In this document: piece by piece, positions 43,542 to 54,478 of the stretch
Layout of the letters: each line of letters opens with the position of its first letter
How positions within the stretch are numbered: position 1 is the first letter of the stretch
Notes under the pieces: generated by a model
What the model was told of the DNA's origin: nothing
The model's database searches: none
The model's input: only the letters and a program-made list of their open reading frames with translations
Made by a program: the position numbers and the translations under genes
Assembly: GCA_034520215.1 (NCBI GenBank)
Contig: JAXHNR010000001.1
Span: 1,230,560 to 1,294,559 of the forward strand
Origin: Candidatus Krumholzibacteriota bacterium
GTDB taxonomy: Bacteria; Krumholzibacteriota; Krumholzibacteriia; Krumholzibacteriales; WJIX01
DNA length: 64,000 nucleotides
Direction of reading: 5' to 3'

Positions 43542-45197
43542 TTATTTGTTTAGCATGGGAATATTAATTCCATCCTCCTTCGCCCTCTCAATAGCTATCT
43601 CATATCCCGCGTCGGCATGTCTTGCAATCCCTATGCCAGGGTCACCGCGCAGACAACGCTTAAGTTTTTCAGCGCCTTTATCACTCCCGTCCGCCACTAC
43701 AGCGAGACCGGCGTGTATCGACAGCCCCATTCCAACACCACCCCCGTGATGAACTGAAACCCAGGCAGCTCCATTGACGGCATTTAGTAACGCGTTTAAA
43801 ATAGGCCAATCCGCCACAGCGTCAGTTCCATCCTTCATACCTTCAGTTTCGCGGTATGGAGAAGCGACAGAACCGCTGTCGAGATGATCTCTTCCAATCA
43901 CTATAGGAGCGCTTATCTCACCTTTCGCGACAAGCTCGTTGATCGCCAACCCGAGTTTCTCGCGCTCCCCGTATGAGAGCCAGCAAATCCTGGCGGGAAG
44001 TCCCTGGAATGCGACTTTCCTGCGCGCCATTTCTATCCATCTGCACAAAGATTCATTTTCGGAAAACAGCTCAAGCACAAGATCGTCTGTTCTGTAAATA
44101 TCCTCTTCTTTCCCTGACAACGCGAGCCATCTGAAAGGCCCTTTTCCAATACAAAACATAGGGCGTACAAACGCGGGCACAAATCCCGGAAAATCGAAGG
44201 CGTTTTCCAGCCCGCCCTTCTTCGCCTGACCCCGGATATTATTCCCGTAATCAAATACAACGGCGTCTTTCTTCTGAAAATCCAGCATAGCCTGGACGTG
44301 TAGTACAATTGACTCAATAGCTTCCTTTATATAACGATCGGGATCCTTTTCGCGGAGTTTAGAGGCCTCATCAAGATTATAACCCCTCGGGATATATCCG
44401 TTCAGCGCGTCGTGGGCGGATGTTTGATCAGTTACTATATCCGGTATTATGTTTCTCGAGACCAGCTCGGGGAATACATCCGCCGCGTTACCGACTAGTC
44501 CTATTGATAAAGGCTTCTTATCTTTCAAAGCTTTATCTACTTTTTCAAGGGCGCTGTCCAGATCTCTTTCCATTTCATCAAGATAGCGGGTCTCGAGGCG
44601 TCTCTTAATCCTGTTTTCATCAACCTCTACGATTAAGCAGACCCCTCTGTTCATTGTAACCGCGAGGGGCTGAGCACCGCTCATTTCTCCCAAACCTCCG
44701 GAAAGAACGAATTTTCCGGTCAAGTCCCCCCCGAAATTTTTTCTAGCGCATTCAGACAGTGTTTCATATGTCCCCTGCAATATGCCCTGGGTGCCAATAT
44801 ACATCCAGGAACCCGCAGTCATCTGACCGTACATCATTAAACCATCAGCTTCCAATTTGCGAAAATGCTCCCATGTTGCCCACCTTGGAACAAGGAGAGA
44901 ATTCGCGATCAGCACCCTTGGAGCACCCTCATGCGTTTGAAAAACCCCCACAGGTTTACCGGACTGAACCAGAAGGGTTTCATCGTTTTCAAGATTTTTA
45001 AGCTCCCTTACAATCGCGTGATAGGAATCCCAGTTTCTAGCCGCTTTTCCTGTCCCTCCGTATACTATCAGCTTATCTGGATCTGCCGCGACCTCTCTAT
45101 CGAGGTTGTTCATTAACATCCTGAGGGCCGCCTCCTGAAACCATCCCTTGCAACTTATTTTATTTCCCCTGGGAGCTCTTATATCTACTTTTCCCAT
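43542..45197 (-). CDS. hutU: urocanate hydratase
   Basis: HutU adds water to urocanate using tightly bound NAD+ as an electrophile, giving imidazolone propionate. The 551-residue length is standard. Family segments include [19 protein letters not shown] near 20, [11 protein letters not shown] near 45, [15 protein letters not shown] near 160, [15 protein letters not shown] near 265 and [17 protein letters not shown] near 495. ATG at 45197 follows TGGAGGTG. It heads the hutU-hutI-TPR-PHP run behind a good sigma-70-type promoter. Confidence 0.97.
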   Translation of the reverse strand: MGKVDIRAPRGNKISCKGWFQEAALRMLMNNLDREVAADPDKLIVYGGTGKAARNWDSYHAIVRELKNLENDETLLVQSGKPVGVFQTHEGAPRVLIANSLLVPRWATWEHFRKLEADGLMMYGQMTAGSWMYIGTQGILQGTYETLSECARKNFGGDLTGKFVLSGGLGEMSGAQPLAVTMNRGVCLIVEVDENRIKRRLETRYLDEMERDLDSALEKVDKALKDKKPLSIGLVGNAADVFPELVSRNIIPDIVTDQTSAHDALNGYIPRGYNLDEASKLREKDPDRYIKEAIESIVLHVQAMLDFQKKDAVVFDYGNNIRGQAKKGGLENAFDFPGFVPAFVRPMFCIGKGPFRWLALSGKEEDIYRTDDLVLELFSENESLCRWIEMARRKVAFQGLPARICWLSYGEREKLGLAINELVAKGEISAPIVIGRDHLDSGSVASPYRETEGMKDGTDAVADWPILNALLNAVNGAAWVSVHHGGGVGMGLSIHAGLAVVADGSDKGAEKLKRCLRGDPGIGIARHADAGYEIAIERAKEDGINIPMLNK

Positions 45198-45293
45198 ATC
45201 GGCTTACACCTCCATTACGGCGACAGAGCGGTAAAGCAATATCATCCGCTTCAATCAAAACAACATCTTTGTCAGCTCTCATATAATTGCCAA

Positions 45294-45322
45294 ATTATAA
45301 CACCTCTACTTCAATTCCTCAA
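45294..45322 (-). promoter_or_regulatory. sigma-70-type promoter of hutU
   Basis: On the minus strand TTGAGG (45317-45322) and TATAAT (45294-45299) are separated by 17 bases. Transcription would start near 45287, about 90 bases before the hutU ATG. I recognise no CAP- or HutC-like operator with confidence. Confidence 0.6.
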
Positions 45323-45411
45323 TATCCCGCCCTCCCGCGCAGGTATTAACCCTAAACCTTTTGCGGCTATACGGCAAGATGAAAAACTTACACACAACTT
45401 TTGCCGGATAA

Positions 45412-47805
45412 TCACTCCGCAAACCAATCCATAGACCTCCCTATCACGTCAGCTCCGGACGAAACAACTATCCCCTCAGTAGGCAGTGATGAAAGTATAT
45501 GCCTGCCGTATGATCTGTTATGTATCCTTGAATCAAGGATAACTATCATACCTCTGTCATCTTTTCTTCTTATTAATCTGCCTATCCCCTGTTTCAAACG
45601 CAAAATGGCCTCTGGGAGGAAGAGTTCCTGAAAAGGGTTGCCTCCCATACTCCTCAGTCTTTCTGAACGAGCCTGAATAATAGGTTCGTCGGGAACCGGG
45701 AAAGGTATCTTTGGAATCACGAGGATCTCCAGCTGTTTACCCGGAAAATCAACCCCCTCCCAGAAACTTGCCACACCGAGCAGTACTGACGCTTCATTCT
45801 TCCTGAACTCTCGAGACAAAACCTCTCTACTTTCCCCTCTTCCCTGAACGAGAAGAGGTCCCGGAAGTTCCTCTCTGTCAAGCAATTCTGCTGAAACAAG
45901 ACACATCTTATAAGAAGTAAATAATACGAGTAGTCTTCGCCTGTGTCTCACGGCAAGTTCTCTTACAATATCCATAATCGCAACAGAAAAATCCCTGTCA
46001 TTAGGATTACCAAGGCCCGAACGCAATACAACAAGACAGTTATCTTCTCGAAAGAAAGAAGACGGCTTTACAAGTTCAAAAACAGGTTTAGAGGTGAATC
46101 TTACTCCGAGTCTTTTCTTCATGTAGTCAAATGAACCATTCTGACTCAGAGTCGCTGAAGTAAAAACAGCTGATTCGGTCGACTCTTCAAGAAAATCCGC
46201 GAACCTGCGGTCTATATCTATCGGGGAACCACAAATAGATTTAACCCTTGAATTCGCGTTCCATTCTATCCAGAAAACAGTATCCTCATCATTCCCCTTT
46301 GTCAAAAACACCGCTGCTGCCGCCAGCTCATCGAGCTGACTCTCCGCCGCTTCTAATTCCTGCTTGAAATGTCTTATGTTTTCTGATCCATTATGCTTAT
46401 ATAATACTTTAAGTGTATCTCTTAACTTATTGTTATATAGTAGAAAAAGAGATATGCTATCCTTTATGTCAATAAATGTTTCTTCTCCGTCGTAATACCT
46501 GGTTTTCTTACCGGAAATAATCTTTTCCCTATTTAAAGAGCGTTCAATACCCTTGAAGATATCCTTCCATGCACTCTGGGTTTTAGAGACCATATCCTGC
46601 AGTTCAAAAATTAGTTTCTCCCCGCCTTTTACTCCCGGAGCCGTTTCGAGTTTCCGAAGCATAAATTTCCATCTATCATCGTTCAAGGTAACCGGCTTTA
46701 TCCATTTTAAGATCCCCTTTATTTCGCCGGGAGTAATCCTGACCGATAAATTCTCCATGACACATTTGTCGAGATGATGAGCTTCGTCAAAAACAACACC
46801 ATGATAATCCCCTAAAACCCCCCCGCCTCTTTTATAATCCGCCATAACCAGGGCGTGATTGACAAAAACTATATTCGCCGCTCGAGCTCTTTCCCTCGCA
46901 ATAACTAGAGGACAGGAAAGAGCGTTCCCGCATCCTCTCATTAAACACCTCGCGGGCGCGCCAAGTTCAAACGGATCTATTCCAAGCTTGTCAGACGGAA
47001 GAGACTCCAGAGTATGAGTCTCAGACAAAACTGAATAAAGCGCGAGCGCGAGGGCTTTTCGCGGCCTTTCTTCCATAAGTTTACTCACCGCGGATATCAA
47101 TCTTCTTGAACATATATAATTCTCTCTTCCAACGAGCCTTTCAACAGCGAAATCCAGTTTTAATATACTTCTGATAAGCTCGATCTCCCTGCCAAAGAGC
47201 TGATTCTGTAGATTCTTTGTGTGAGTTGAAACAACAATCCGATTTCGAGTTTCAAGAGAAAACAGAACAGCCGGAATAAGATAAGCTAAGGATTTTCCGG
47301 TTCCTGTCCCCGCCTCTATGAACGAAACCTTCCTCTCCTTAAGAGTATTCATAACTTCTGATGCCATCTCAAGCTGATCGAGCCGCTTCTCACCAAGTTC
47401 CTCGAAAATCAATTCAAAGGCTTCTTTGACGGAATATCTGCCTGCTCTTACCGAAAAACCTTCAGTGTTTTTGACTGCTGAATTCTCCTCCTGAAGAGAA
47501 AAGCGCTTATCAGAAAAGCTTACGGCATCTTCCTTTTCCCCTATACCGAATTTATTAAATATGCCGCCGGGAACATCTTTTACCGCTTCCGCTGCGGCTG
47601 TTTCAATAACCCGTATACCCTCAAAGCTGATTCTCTTAGCGATAGTCAAAAGTAAGGGTAGGGGAATTATGCCGCGCGACAGCCTTTCAAGGATATACTT
47701 GGATAGTTCATCCGAGCTGAAATCCACGTTATCTCGGGATTTTAAATAGGGGGTAAAGGCTTCAAGTTCACGCGGCCTAAAAGATATTGAATCATTTCCA
47801 GGCAT
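45412..47805 (-). CDS. DinG/XPD-type ATP-dependent DNA helicase
   Basis: A 797-residue superfamily 2, XPD-like 5'-3' helicase. The motor has Walker A IEAGTGTGKSLAYL near 160, the DEAH box VFDEAHHLD near 325 and GVASFWEGVDFPG (motif V) near 690. QGIGRLIRRKDDRG (motif VI) lies near 760. Four cysteines (YICSRR..., then CLMRGCGNALSC) match the [4Fe-4S] domain between motifs I and II. The first ~120 residues are not the exonuclease domain of Firmicute DinG. It probably acts on R-loops or replication-fork structures, as DinG does. Confidence 0.9.
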   Translation of the reverse strand: MPGNDSISFRPRELEAFTPYLKSRDNVDFSSDELSKYILERLSRGIIPLPLLLTIAKRISFEGIRVIETAAAEAVKDVPGGIFNKFGIGEKEDAVSFSDKRFSLQEENSAVKNTEGFSVRAGRYSVKEAFELIFEELGEKRLDQLEMASEVMNTLKERKVSFIEAGTGTGKSLAYLIPAVLFSLETRNRIVVSTHTKNLQNQLFGREIELIRSILKLDFAVERLVGRENYICSRRLISAVSKLMEERPRKALALALYSVLSETHTLESLPSDKLGIDPFELGAPARCLMRGCGNALSCPLVIARERARAANIVFVNHALVMADYKRGGGVLGDYHGVVFDEAHHLDKCVMENLSVRITPGEIKGILKWIKPVTLNDDRWKFMLRKLETAPGVKGGEKLIFELQDMVSKTQSAWKDIFKGIERSLNREKIISGKKTRYYDGEETFIDIKDSISLFLLYNNKLRDTLKVLYKHNGSENIRHFKQELEAAESQLDELAAAAVFLTKGNDEDTVFWIEWNANSRVKSICGSPIDIDRRFADFLEESTESAVFTSATLSQNGSFDYMKKRLGVRFTSKPVFELVKPSSFFREDNCLVVLRSGLGNPNDRDFSVAIMDIVRELAVRHRRRLLVLFTSYKMCLVSAELLDREELPGPLLVQGRGESREVLSREFRKNEASVLLGVASFWEGVDFPGKQLEILVIPKIPFPVPDEPIIQARSERLRSMGGNPFQELFLPEAILRLKQGIGRLIRRKDDRGMIVILDSRIHNRSYGRHILSSLPTEGIVVSSGADVIGRSMDWFAE

Positions 47806-47890
47806 AAATTCTGTATACTATCCCTCCGGCAACCCAAAACCCGTTGCATTTATTATCAAAAGAATTTTTACGAGATTAAGATCCCGATAA

Positions 47891-47909
47891 AGCCGGATAA
47901 TACCCGGCT
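47891..47909 (-). terminator. probable terminator after thiC
   Basis: AGCCGG (47891-47896) and CCGGCT (47904-47909) form a 6-bp stem with a seven-base loop, followed by TTTAT on the minus strand. It starts about 40 bases after the thiC stop. The T-run is short. Confidence 0.5.
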
Positions 47910-47950
47910 CACTTACTCAAATAATATTCACAAAACCATTCTGAGATAAA

Positions 47951-49252
47951 CTATGAATCACTCTTTTTCTTATCGTAGTCTTCCCTTGTACGCATGGTAC
48001 CGCGAATAGCGCAAAATTCCCCGCACATCGTGCACAAATCGTCATCACCACCAGAGCTTTTATCATAAAGGGATTCCGCCTTATCTGGATCGATACTCCT
48101 CTGGAGCGATTTTTTCCACTCTAGCCTCGCCCTGGGAATTGATACCGAATTATCCCACTCCTTCGCTCCCGGAATACCTTTAGCTATATCCCCCGCGTGA
48201 GCGGCAATCCTGGTGGCAATCACACCCTCACGAACATCTTTAATCGAGGGCAGACGAAGATGCTCCGCGGGTGTCACATAGCATAGAAAATCCGCTCCGT
48301 GCCATGCCGCTACAGCTCCGCCGATAGCTGCTGTAATATGATCATACCCGGGGGCAACATCTGTCACAATCGGACCGAGAACATAAAACGGCGCGTCTCC
48401 GCAGACTTTTTTCTCAATAATCATATTAGTTTCAATTTCATTCAGAGGAATATGGCCGGGACCTTCCACAAAAACACTTACTCCGCGGGCTCGCGCTCTT
48501 TCCACAAGATCTCCGATAACAAGCAATTCACCGACTTGCGGCCTGTCAGTAGAATCCGCTAGAGCCCCGGGCCTGAGACCGTCTCCGAGACTAAGAGAAA
48601 CATCGTATTCTTCCAATAAATCAAGAAGTCTGTCGAAATATTCGAAATAGGGGTTTTCCTTACCATTTCTAGCCATCCACTGCATCAGCAAGCTGCCTCC
48701 GCGGCTGACAACCCCGGCCAATCTTGTTCTAGCTACTTCACGGGATAATCTGGCTACAAGTCCGCAGTGTACTGTCATAAAGTCAACGCCGTCTTGAGCC
48801 TGCTTCTCGATTACTTCAAAAAAGTGATCAACCTCACAATCGGTTATCCCCTCTCCGCGTTTAGCGGCCTCAACGGCAACCTGATATACCGGAACAGTCC
48901 CGACGGGAACTGTGCTTTTCTCAAGTATCTTCTTTCTTGCAGCATCAATATCGCCACCCGTGGATAGATCCATCACAGCATCAGAGCCGGCCTCAATAAC
49001 AACTCTTAATTTCTCCAGTTCAATATTCACATCATCGTGATCGGGACTCGTCCCTATATTCGCGTTGACTTTAGTTCTTAGCCCCTGCCCTATTCCAATA
49101 ACTCCACAGTGTTCACGGGCTGTTCCCGTAAGAACCACTTTTCCTTCAGCCACAAGAAAACGAAGGTTTTCCGGCTCTAATCCTTCTTTTTCAGCGACAT
49201 CGGTCAGCGCGGGAGTTATTTCACCCCTTTTTGCTCTTTGATATTCAGTCAA
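47951..49252 (-). CDS. thiC: phosphomethylpyrimidine synthase ThiC
   Basis: ThiC is a radical-SAM enzyme that rearranges aminoimidazole ribotide into the pyrimidine half of thiamine. The 433-residue protein is the short form lacking the N-terminal extension. The C-terminal CTMCGEFCAI is the atypical CX2CX4C iron-sulfur motif. MDLSTGGDIDAARKKIL, GVDFMTVHCG, SRGGSLLMQWM and EGPGHIPLNEIETNM follow family order. The start is TTG at 49252 behind GAGGAG. No other thi gene is in view. Confidence 0.97.
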   Translation of the reverse strand: MTEYQRAKRGEITPALTDVAEKEGLEPENLRFLVAEGKVVLTGTAREHCGVIGIGQGLRTKVNANIGTSPDHDDVNIELEKLRVVIEAGSDAVMDLSTGGDIDAARKKILEKSTVPVGTVPVYQVAVEAAKRGEGITDCEVDHFFEVIEKQAQDGVDFMTVHCGLVARLSREVARTRLAGVVSRGGSLLMQWMARNGKENPYFEYFDRLLDLLEEYDVSLSLGDGLRPGALADSTDRPQVGELLVIGDLVERARARGVSVFVEGPGHIPLNEIETNMIIEKKVCGDAPFYVLGPIVTDVAPGYDHITAAIGGAVAAWHGADFLCYVTPAEHLRLPSIKDVREGVIATRIAAHAGDIAKGIPGAKEWDNSVSIPRARLEWKKSLQRSIDPDKAESLYDKSSGGDDDLCTMCGEFCAIRGTMRTREDYDKKKSDS

Positions 49253-49281
49253 TATATTCTCCTCCTTACAAAAACAACTTA

Positions 49282-49310
49282 AGTATAAACTTCACATAAT
49301 TCTTAGTCAA
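49282..49310 (-). promoter_or_regulatory. sigma-70-type promoter of thiC
   Basis: On the minus strand TTGACT (49305-49310) and TATACT (49282-49287) are exactly 17 bases apart. Transcription would start about 25 bases before the thiC TTG, leaving no room for a TPP riboswitch; no thi-box is seen in the spacer. Confidence 0.65.
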
Positions 49311-49434
49311 GAATGTGGTTGCATTATCGTGATTTATTATAACGTTCTAAATGCTACTTGCGGTAAAGCTGTTTCTTTAATATTATCAATGTAAAGTTAA
49401 TTAATTGAAGTAAAGTAAGTTAAATGGAGATTGA

Positions 49435-50172
49435 ATGAAGAAGAGAAACTTAATCCTGTCAGGTGTAATTGCTTTAATTGCCATAGCAATAGTTTTTTTA
49501 ATATACAAATCAGAATATAAAGAGAGGGACAATATTCAGAGGGAACGCGAACCCGGTAAGGAAACTGATTACACCGCATCCTTTATACCGGAAGATATGA
49601 CAATAGAGGAGAAAAAGAATCGATTCAAACACTTAATGGTGCCGCCTGTAAAAAGTGTTTTCTCACAACTTGAAGAACGGTACAAAAGAGTTACAACTAA
49701 AATCAAAAGCGGAAAAGAACAAAAAGAAATCGGTAAACTAAAACAGGAATATAAAGCTGAAACAGATAAAGAATTGATGATGGCGTTAAAACCCCATCCT
49801 GTAAGTATTACTCTGGCCCAGGCGGCCATCGAAAGTTCATGGGCAACATCGAGGTTCTTCTTTGAAGCAAGAAATGTATTTGGTGTTTGGTCATTTGATC
49901 CAAATGAACCGCGAATAGCAGCGGGGATAAAACGCGGTAATAAAACCGTTTGGATAAAAAAATACGACACCCTCGAGGCATCTGTTAAAGATTACTACCG
50001 TATCTTAGGCAGAAGCCCGGCCTTTAAGGAATTCAGGGAATTGAGAATAAAGACAAACGATCCATTTAAACTTGTAAAAGAACTCGAAAACTACTCGGAG
50101 AAGAGAGATCAATACACAAAAAAATTGTCGTCTATAATTCATTATAACAATTTCACTGAATATGACAATTGA
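49435..50172 (+). CDS. Bax-like peptidoglycan glucosaminidase, membrane-anchored
   Basis: A 245-residue protein with an N-terminal membrane anchor (LILSGVIALIAIAIVFLIY, residues 5-23) and a periplasmic glucosaminidase domain of the Bax type (about 95-240). The segment PHPVSITLAQAAIESSWATS carries the catalytic Glu, and ARNVFGVWSF, KYDTLEASVKDYYRILGRS and YSEKRDQYTKKLSSII follow in family order. Such enzymes cut the glycan strands of peptidoglycan. ATG at 49435 follows GGAG by six bases. Divergent from thiC. Confidence 0.87.
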   Translation: MKKRNLILSGVIALIAIAIVFLIYKSEYKERDNIQREREPGKETDYTASFIPEDMTIEEKKNRFKHLMVPPVKSVFSQLEERYKRVTTKIKSGKEQKEIGKLKQEYKAETDKELMMALKPHPVSITLAQAAIESSWATSRFFFEARNVFGVWSFDPNEPRIAAGIKRGNKTVWIKKYDTLEASVKDYYRILGRSPAFKEFRELRIKTNDPFKLVKELENYSEKRDQYTKKLSSIIHYNNFTEYDN

Positions 50173-50529
50173 TGAATATAACAGAAACATAACGCTGTAT
50201 TAAGATTACATTGTAGTATTTATCAACAGATTAATTATATAATGGTACAAGCATTTTTAATGATAAAGACCGAAGAACTTAAAAACAATCCTCAATGCTG
50301 GCCTAAGTATTGTTAAATGGGATTTTATACAATACACACCCATTGCAGAGCTCTATATAAACCAATGGAAAAGGATACGGAAAGAATGTTTGAAAAGTCA
50401 ATATCCATGAGAAATAAAACCCCGGCATATCCAATCGCGATATATCTCTTTGTCTTGTTTATTACATCGCCGATAATATTCCGCCAGTCGGAACTTCTTA
50501 GAATATCGTAATTGGAAAGACAAACAATT
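50173..50529. other. A/T-rich spacer between the glucosaminidase and MATE genes
   Basis: I see no supported gene. A 64-codon plus-strand frame (50317-50511) has a Cys/His-containing N-terminus and a hydrophobic C-terminus, but no clear ribosome site or family resemblance, so I do not call it. No strong terminator follows the glucosaminidase gene. Confidence 0.45.
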
Positions 50530-51939
50530 ATGAGAACAGAAAAAGAGAATCATATTCCCACCGGGCCAAGAACAACTAAAGGGGTCGAAACTCTTCTCGG
50601 TGATCCAAAAAAGGCTATTCTTAAACTTTCTACACCGATGATTCTGGGTATGTTTTCTCAAGCCGTATACAATATCGCGGACGGGATCTGGGTTTCCGGA
50701 CTCGGAGCTGATGAACTTGCCGCTGTAGGCCTCTTCTTTCCGTTTTTTATGGTTATTATCTCACTCGGCGCAGGGATAGGCATCGGGGGAGGTTCGGCCG
50801 CTTCACGCCGTATAGGAAAGGGTGATAAGGCAGGAGCTGATAACACGGCTATTCACACATTTCTTGTCGGAGGAAGTATATCTTTAATAATTAGTATATC
50901 GATTCTACCCTTTATCGATACTATTTTCAGTTATTTCAGCGGAAACGGGAATGTCGGCGCAATGGCCGCGGGATACGCGAAGATTCTTTTCAGCGGCACA
51001 GTAATCATGGTATTCAGCCATATAGCAGGCGCGCTTTTACGTAGCGAGGGTGACGCGAGAAGAGCCATGTACGGCCTCATGGTTGGTTCTATCTTAAATA
51101 TCGTTCTAGATCCTATTTTTATCTACTGGCTTGATATGGGGGTGATAGGCGCCGCGTGGGCTACGATTATTTCACTGACTTTTTCATCTCTTCTTTTCTG
51201 CTACTGGCTTTTCTTCAAGAAAGACACATATCTTATCATCACCCTCAGGGATTTTAATTTTAACAGGAAAATACTGGCGGAAATACTTAAAGTGGGGGTT
51301 CCTTCCTCTCTGGCGCAGCTCTCTATGTCATTTGCTATGATAATTTTAAACAAAGTTGTAATCAGAGCCGGAGGAACAGACGGCATTGCTGTATTTACGA
51401 GCGGCTGGCGCATAGTGATGCTGGGAGTAATTCCCCTCATCGGTATTTCTACGGGTGTGGTATCCGTTACAGGGGCGGCCTATGGAGCAGGTAACCGTGA
51501 AAAGCTCAAGTCTGCTTTTTACTTTGCCGTAAAATTCGGTTTATTGATAGAAGTTTCTATAGGGGTACTGATTTTGATTTTCGCGAGACCCGTAGCGCAC
51601 ATCTTTACCTATTCTGAAGGTTCAGAACGAATCCTGGAAGATTTGGTAACCTTTCTGCGTATTATATGCCTGCTTTATCCTGCTGTACCGATGGGTATGC
51701 TCACTTCAGCTATGTTCCGAGGGATAGGACACGGAGGCAGATCTCTTATTGTCACAATTATCAGGACTATTATTCTTCAGGTGCCCGCCGCTTATTTTCT
51801 GGGTATTATTCTAAATATGGGCTTAACCGGCGTTTGGCTTGGAATGGTCGGAGGAAATATTCTCTCTTTAATCGTCACCTTCTCCTGGGGAATATTTACT
51901 GTCAATAAAGTTCCTCTTCCCCGTTCTAAACAGAACTGA
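50530..51939 (+). CDS. MATE-family efflux transporter
   Basis: A 469-residue inner-membrane antiporter of the MATE family, which exports cationic drugs or metabolites using Na+ or H+. Twelve hydrophobic segments are visible. Typical MATE segments occur in each half: LSTPMILGMFSQAVYNIADGI with GAGIGIGGGSAASRRIG, then VPSSLAQLSMSFAMIILNKV with GISTGVVSVTGAAYGAGNREK. The ATG at 50530 is preceded by GGAAAG; an upstream TTG at 50512 would add six residues. Confidence 0.92.
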   Translation: MRTEKENHIPTGPRTTKGVETLLGDPKKAILKLSTPMILGMFSQAVYNIADGIWVSGLGADELAAVGLFFPFFMVIISLGAGIGIGGGSAASRRIGKGDKAGADNTAIHTFLVGGSISLIISISILPFIDTIFSYFSGNGNVGAMAAGYAKILFSGTVIMVFSHIAGALLRSEGDARRAMYGLMVGSILNIVLDPIFIYWLDMGVIGAAWATIISLTFSSLLFCYWLFFKKDTYLIITLRDFNFNRKILAEILKVGVPSSLAQLSMSFAMIILNKVVIRAGGTDGIAVFTSGWRIVMLGVIPLIGISTGVVSVTGAAYGAGNREKLKSAFYFAVKFGLLIEVSIGVLILIFARPVAHIFTYSEGSERILEDLVTFLRIICLLYPAVPMGMLTSAMFRGIGHGGRSLIVTIIRTIILQVPAAYFLGIILNMGLTGVWLGMVGGNILSLIVTFSWGIFTVNKVPLPRSKQN

Positions 51940-52117
51940 TATTTAATGAACCTCATTAATCTCCGCCAATTCATTGTGGATTTTGTTTGACTAAAACACA
52001 CCAAAGTATATAGACTGAAATCACACTCGCTTTAAAAGTTAATCTGAGTTTTGAGCCAGGCTGTTTTTTATATTCTGGTTCAATGTTTAAATATATTAAC
52101 GAAAGGAAATATTTTTC

Positions 52118-54073
<1,956 letters not shown>

Positions 54074-54114
54074 TAACAGAATACAAATGAGGTTAGCCAA
54101 GCAGGCTCATTCCC

Positions 54115-54403
54115 GGGACATTCCTCTGAAAATCAAGAGCAATATTTTAGTAACTACATAACTATCAAGTAATTATTCATAATGATAAGTTGAATTGATA
54201 TTTGGTTTCTATCCGGCTATTGGTATTTCAAAACCCTCTCGGAAGACGAGCGGGCATGGTTTTCCCATTTCCTTTAAGGGAAATGGGAAAGAGCGAGTCT
54301 GAGAGCGGGAGACGCTATTTCCTCGCAGGGGAAATAGACGGCGTTTTTGATAATACCAATAGCCGGATATACAAAGGAATGTTAAAAATTAGGAAAACTC
54401 CAA
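54115..54403 (-). mobile_element. structured MITE-like element, copy A2
   Basis: A 289-base copy of the family, inverted with respect to A1 and nearly identical to it through the core. Read on the minus strand it begins TTGGAGTTTTCCTAATTTTT and ends with GAGGAATGTCCC. It is flanked by exact 12-bp direct repeats AGGCTCATTCCC at 54103-54114 and 54404-54415, as expected for a recent insertion. The outer stem is ATCCGGCTATTGGTAT with its inverse; the three inner hairpins are those of A1. It occupies most of the gap between the ligase and the acyl-CoA dehydrogenase. Confidence 0.85.
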
Positions 54404-54478
54404 AGGCTCATTCCCTCTTGAAGCGGATTTGAAAATAATCTGATAATTGTAAATTAACTGCCCTGAAAGCAGCGAAGA

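Noticed and set aside
49253-49434. Possible TPP riboswitch ahead of thiC
   Set aside because: No thi-box sequence is present, and the best promoter leaves only about 25 bases of leader.
50317-50511. 64-codon frame upstream of the MATE gene
   Set aside because: No ribosome site, no family resemblance and an A/T-rich low-information composition.
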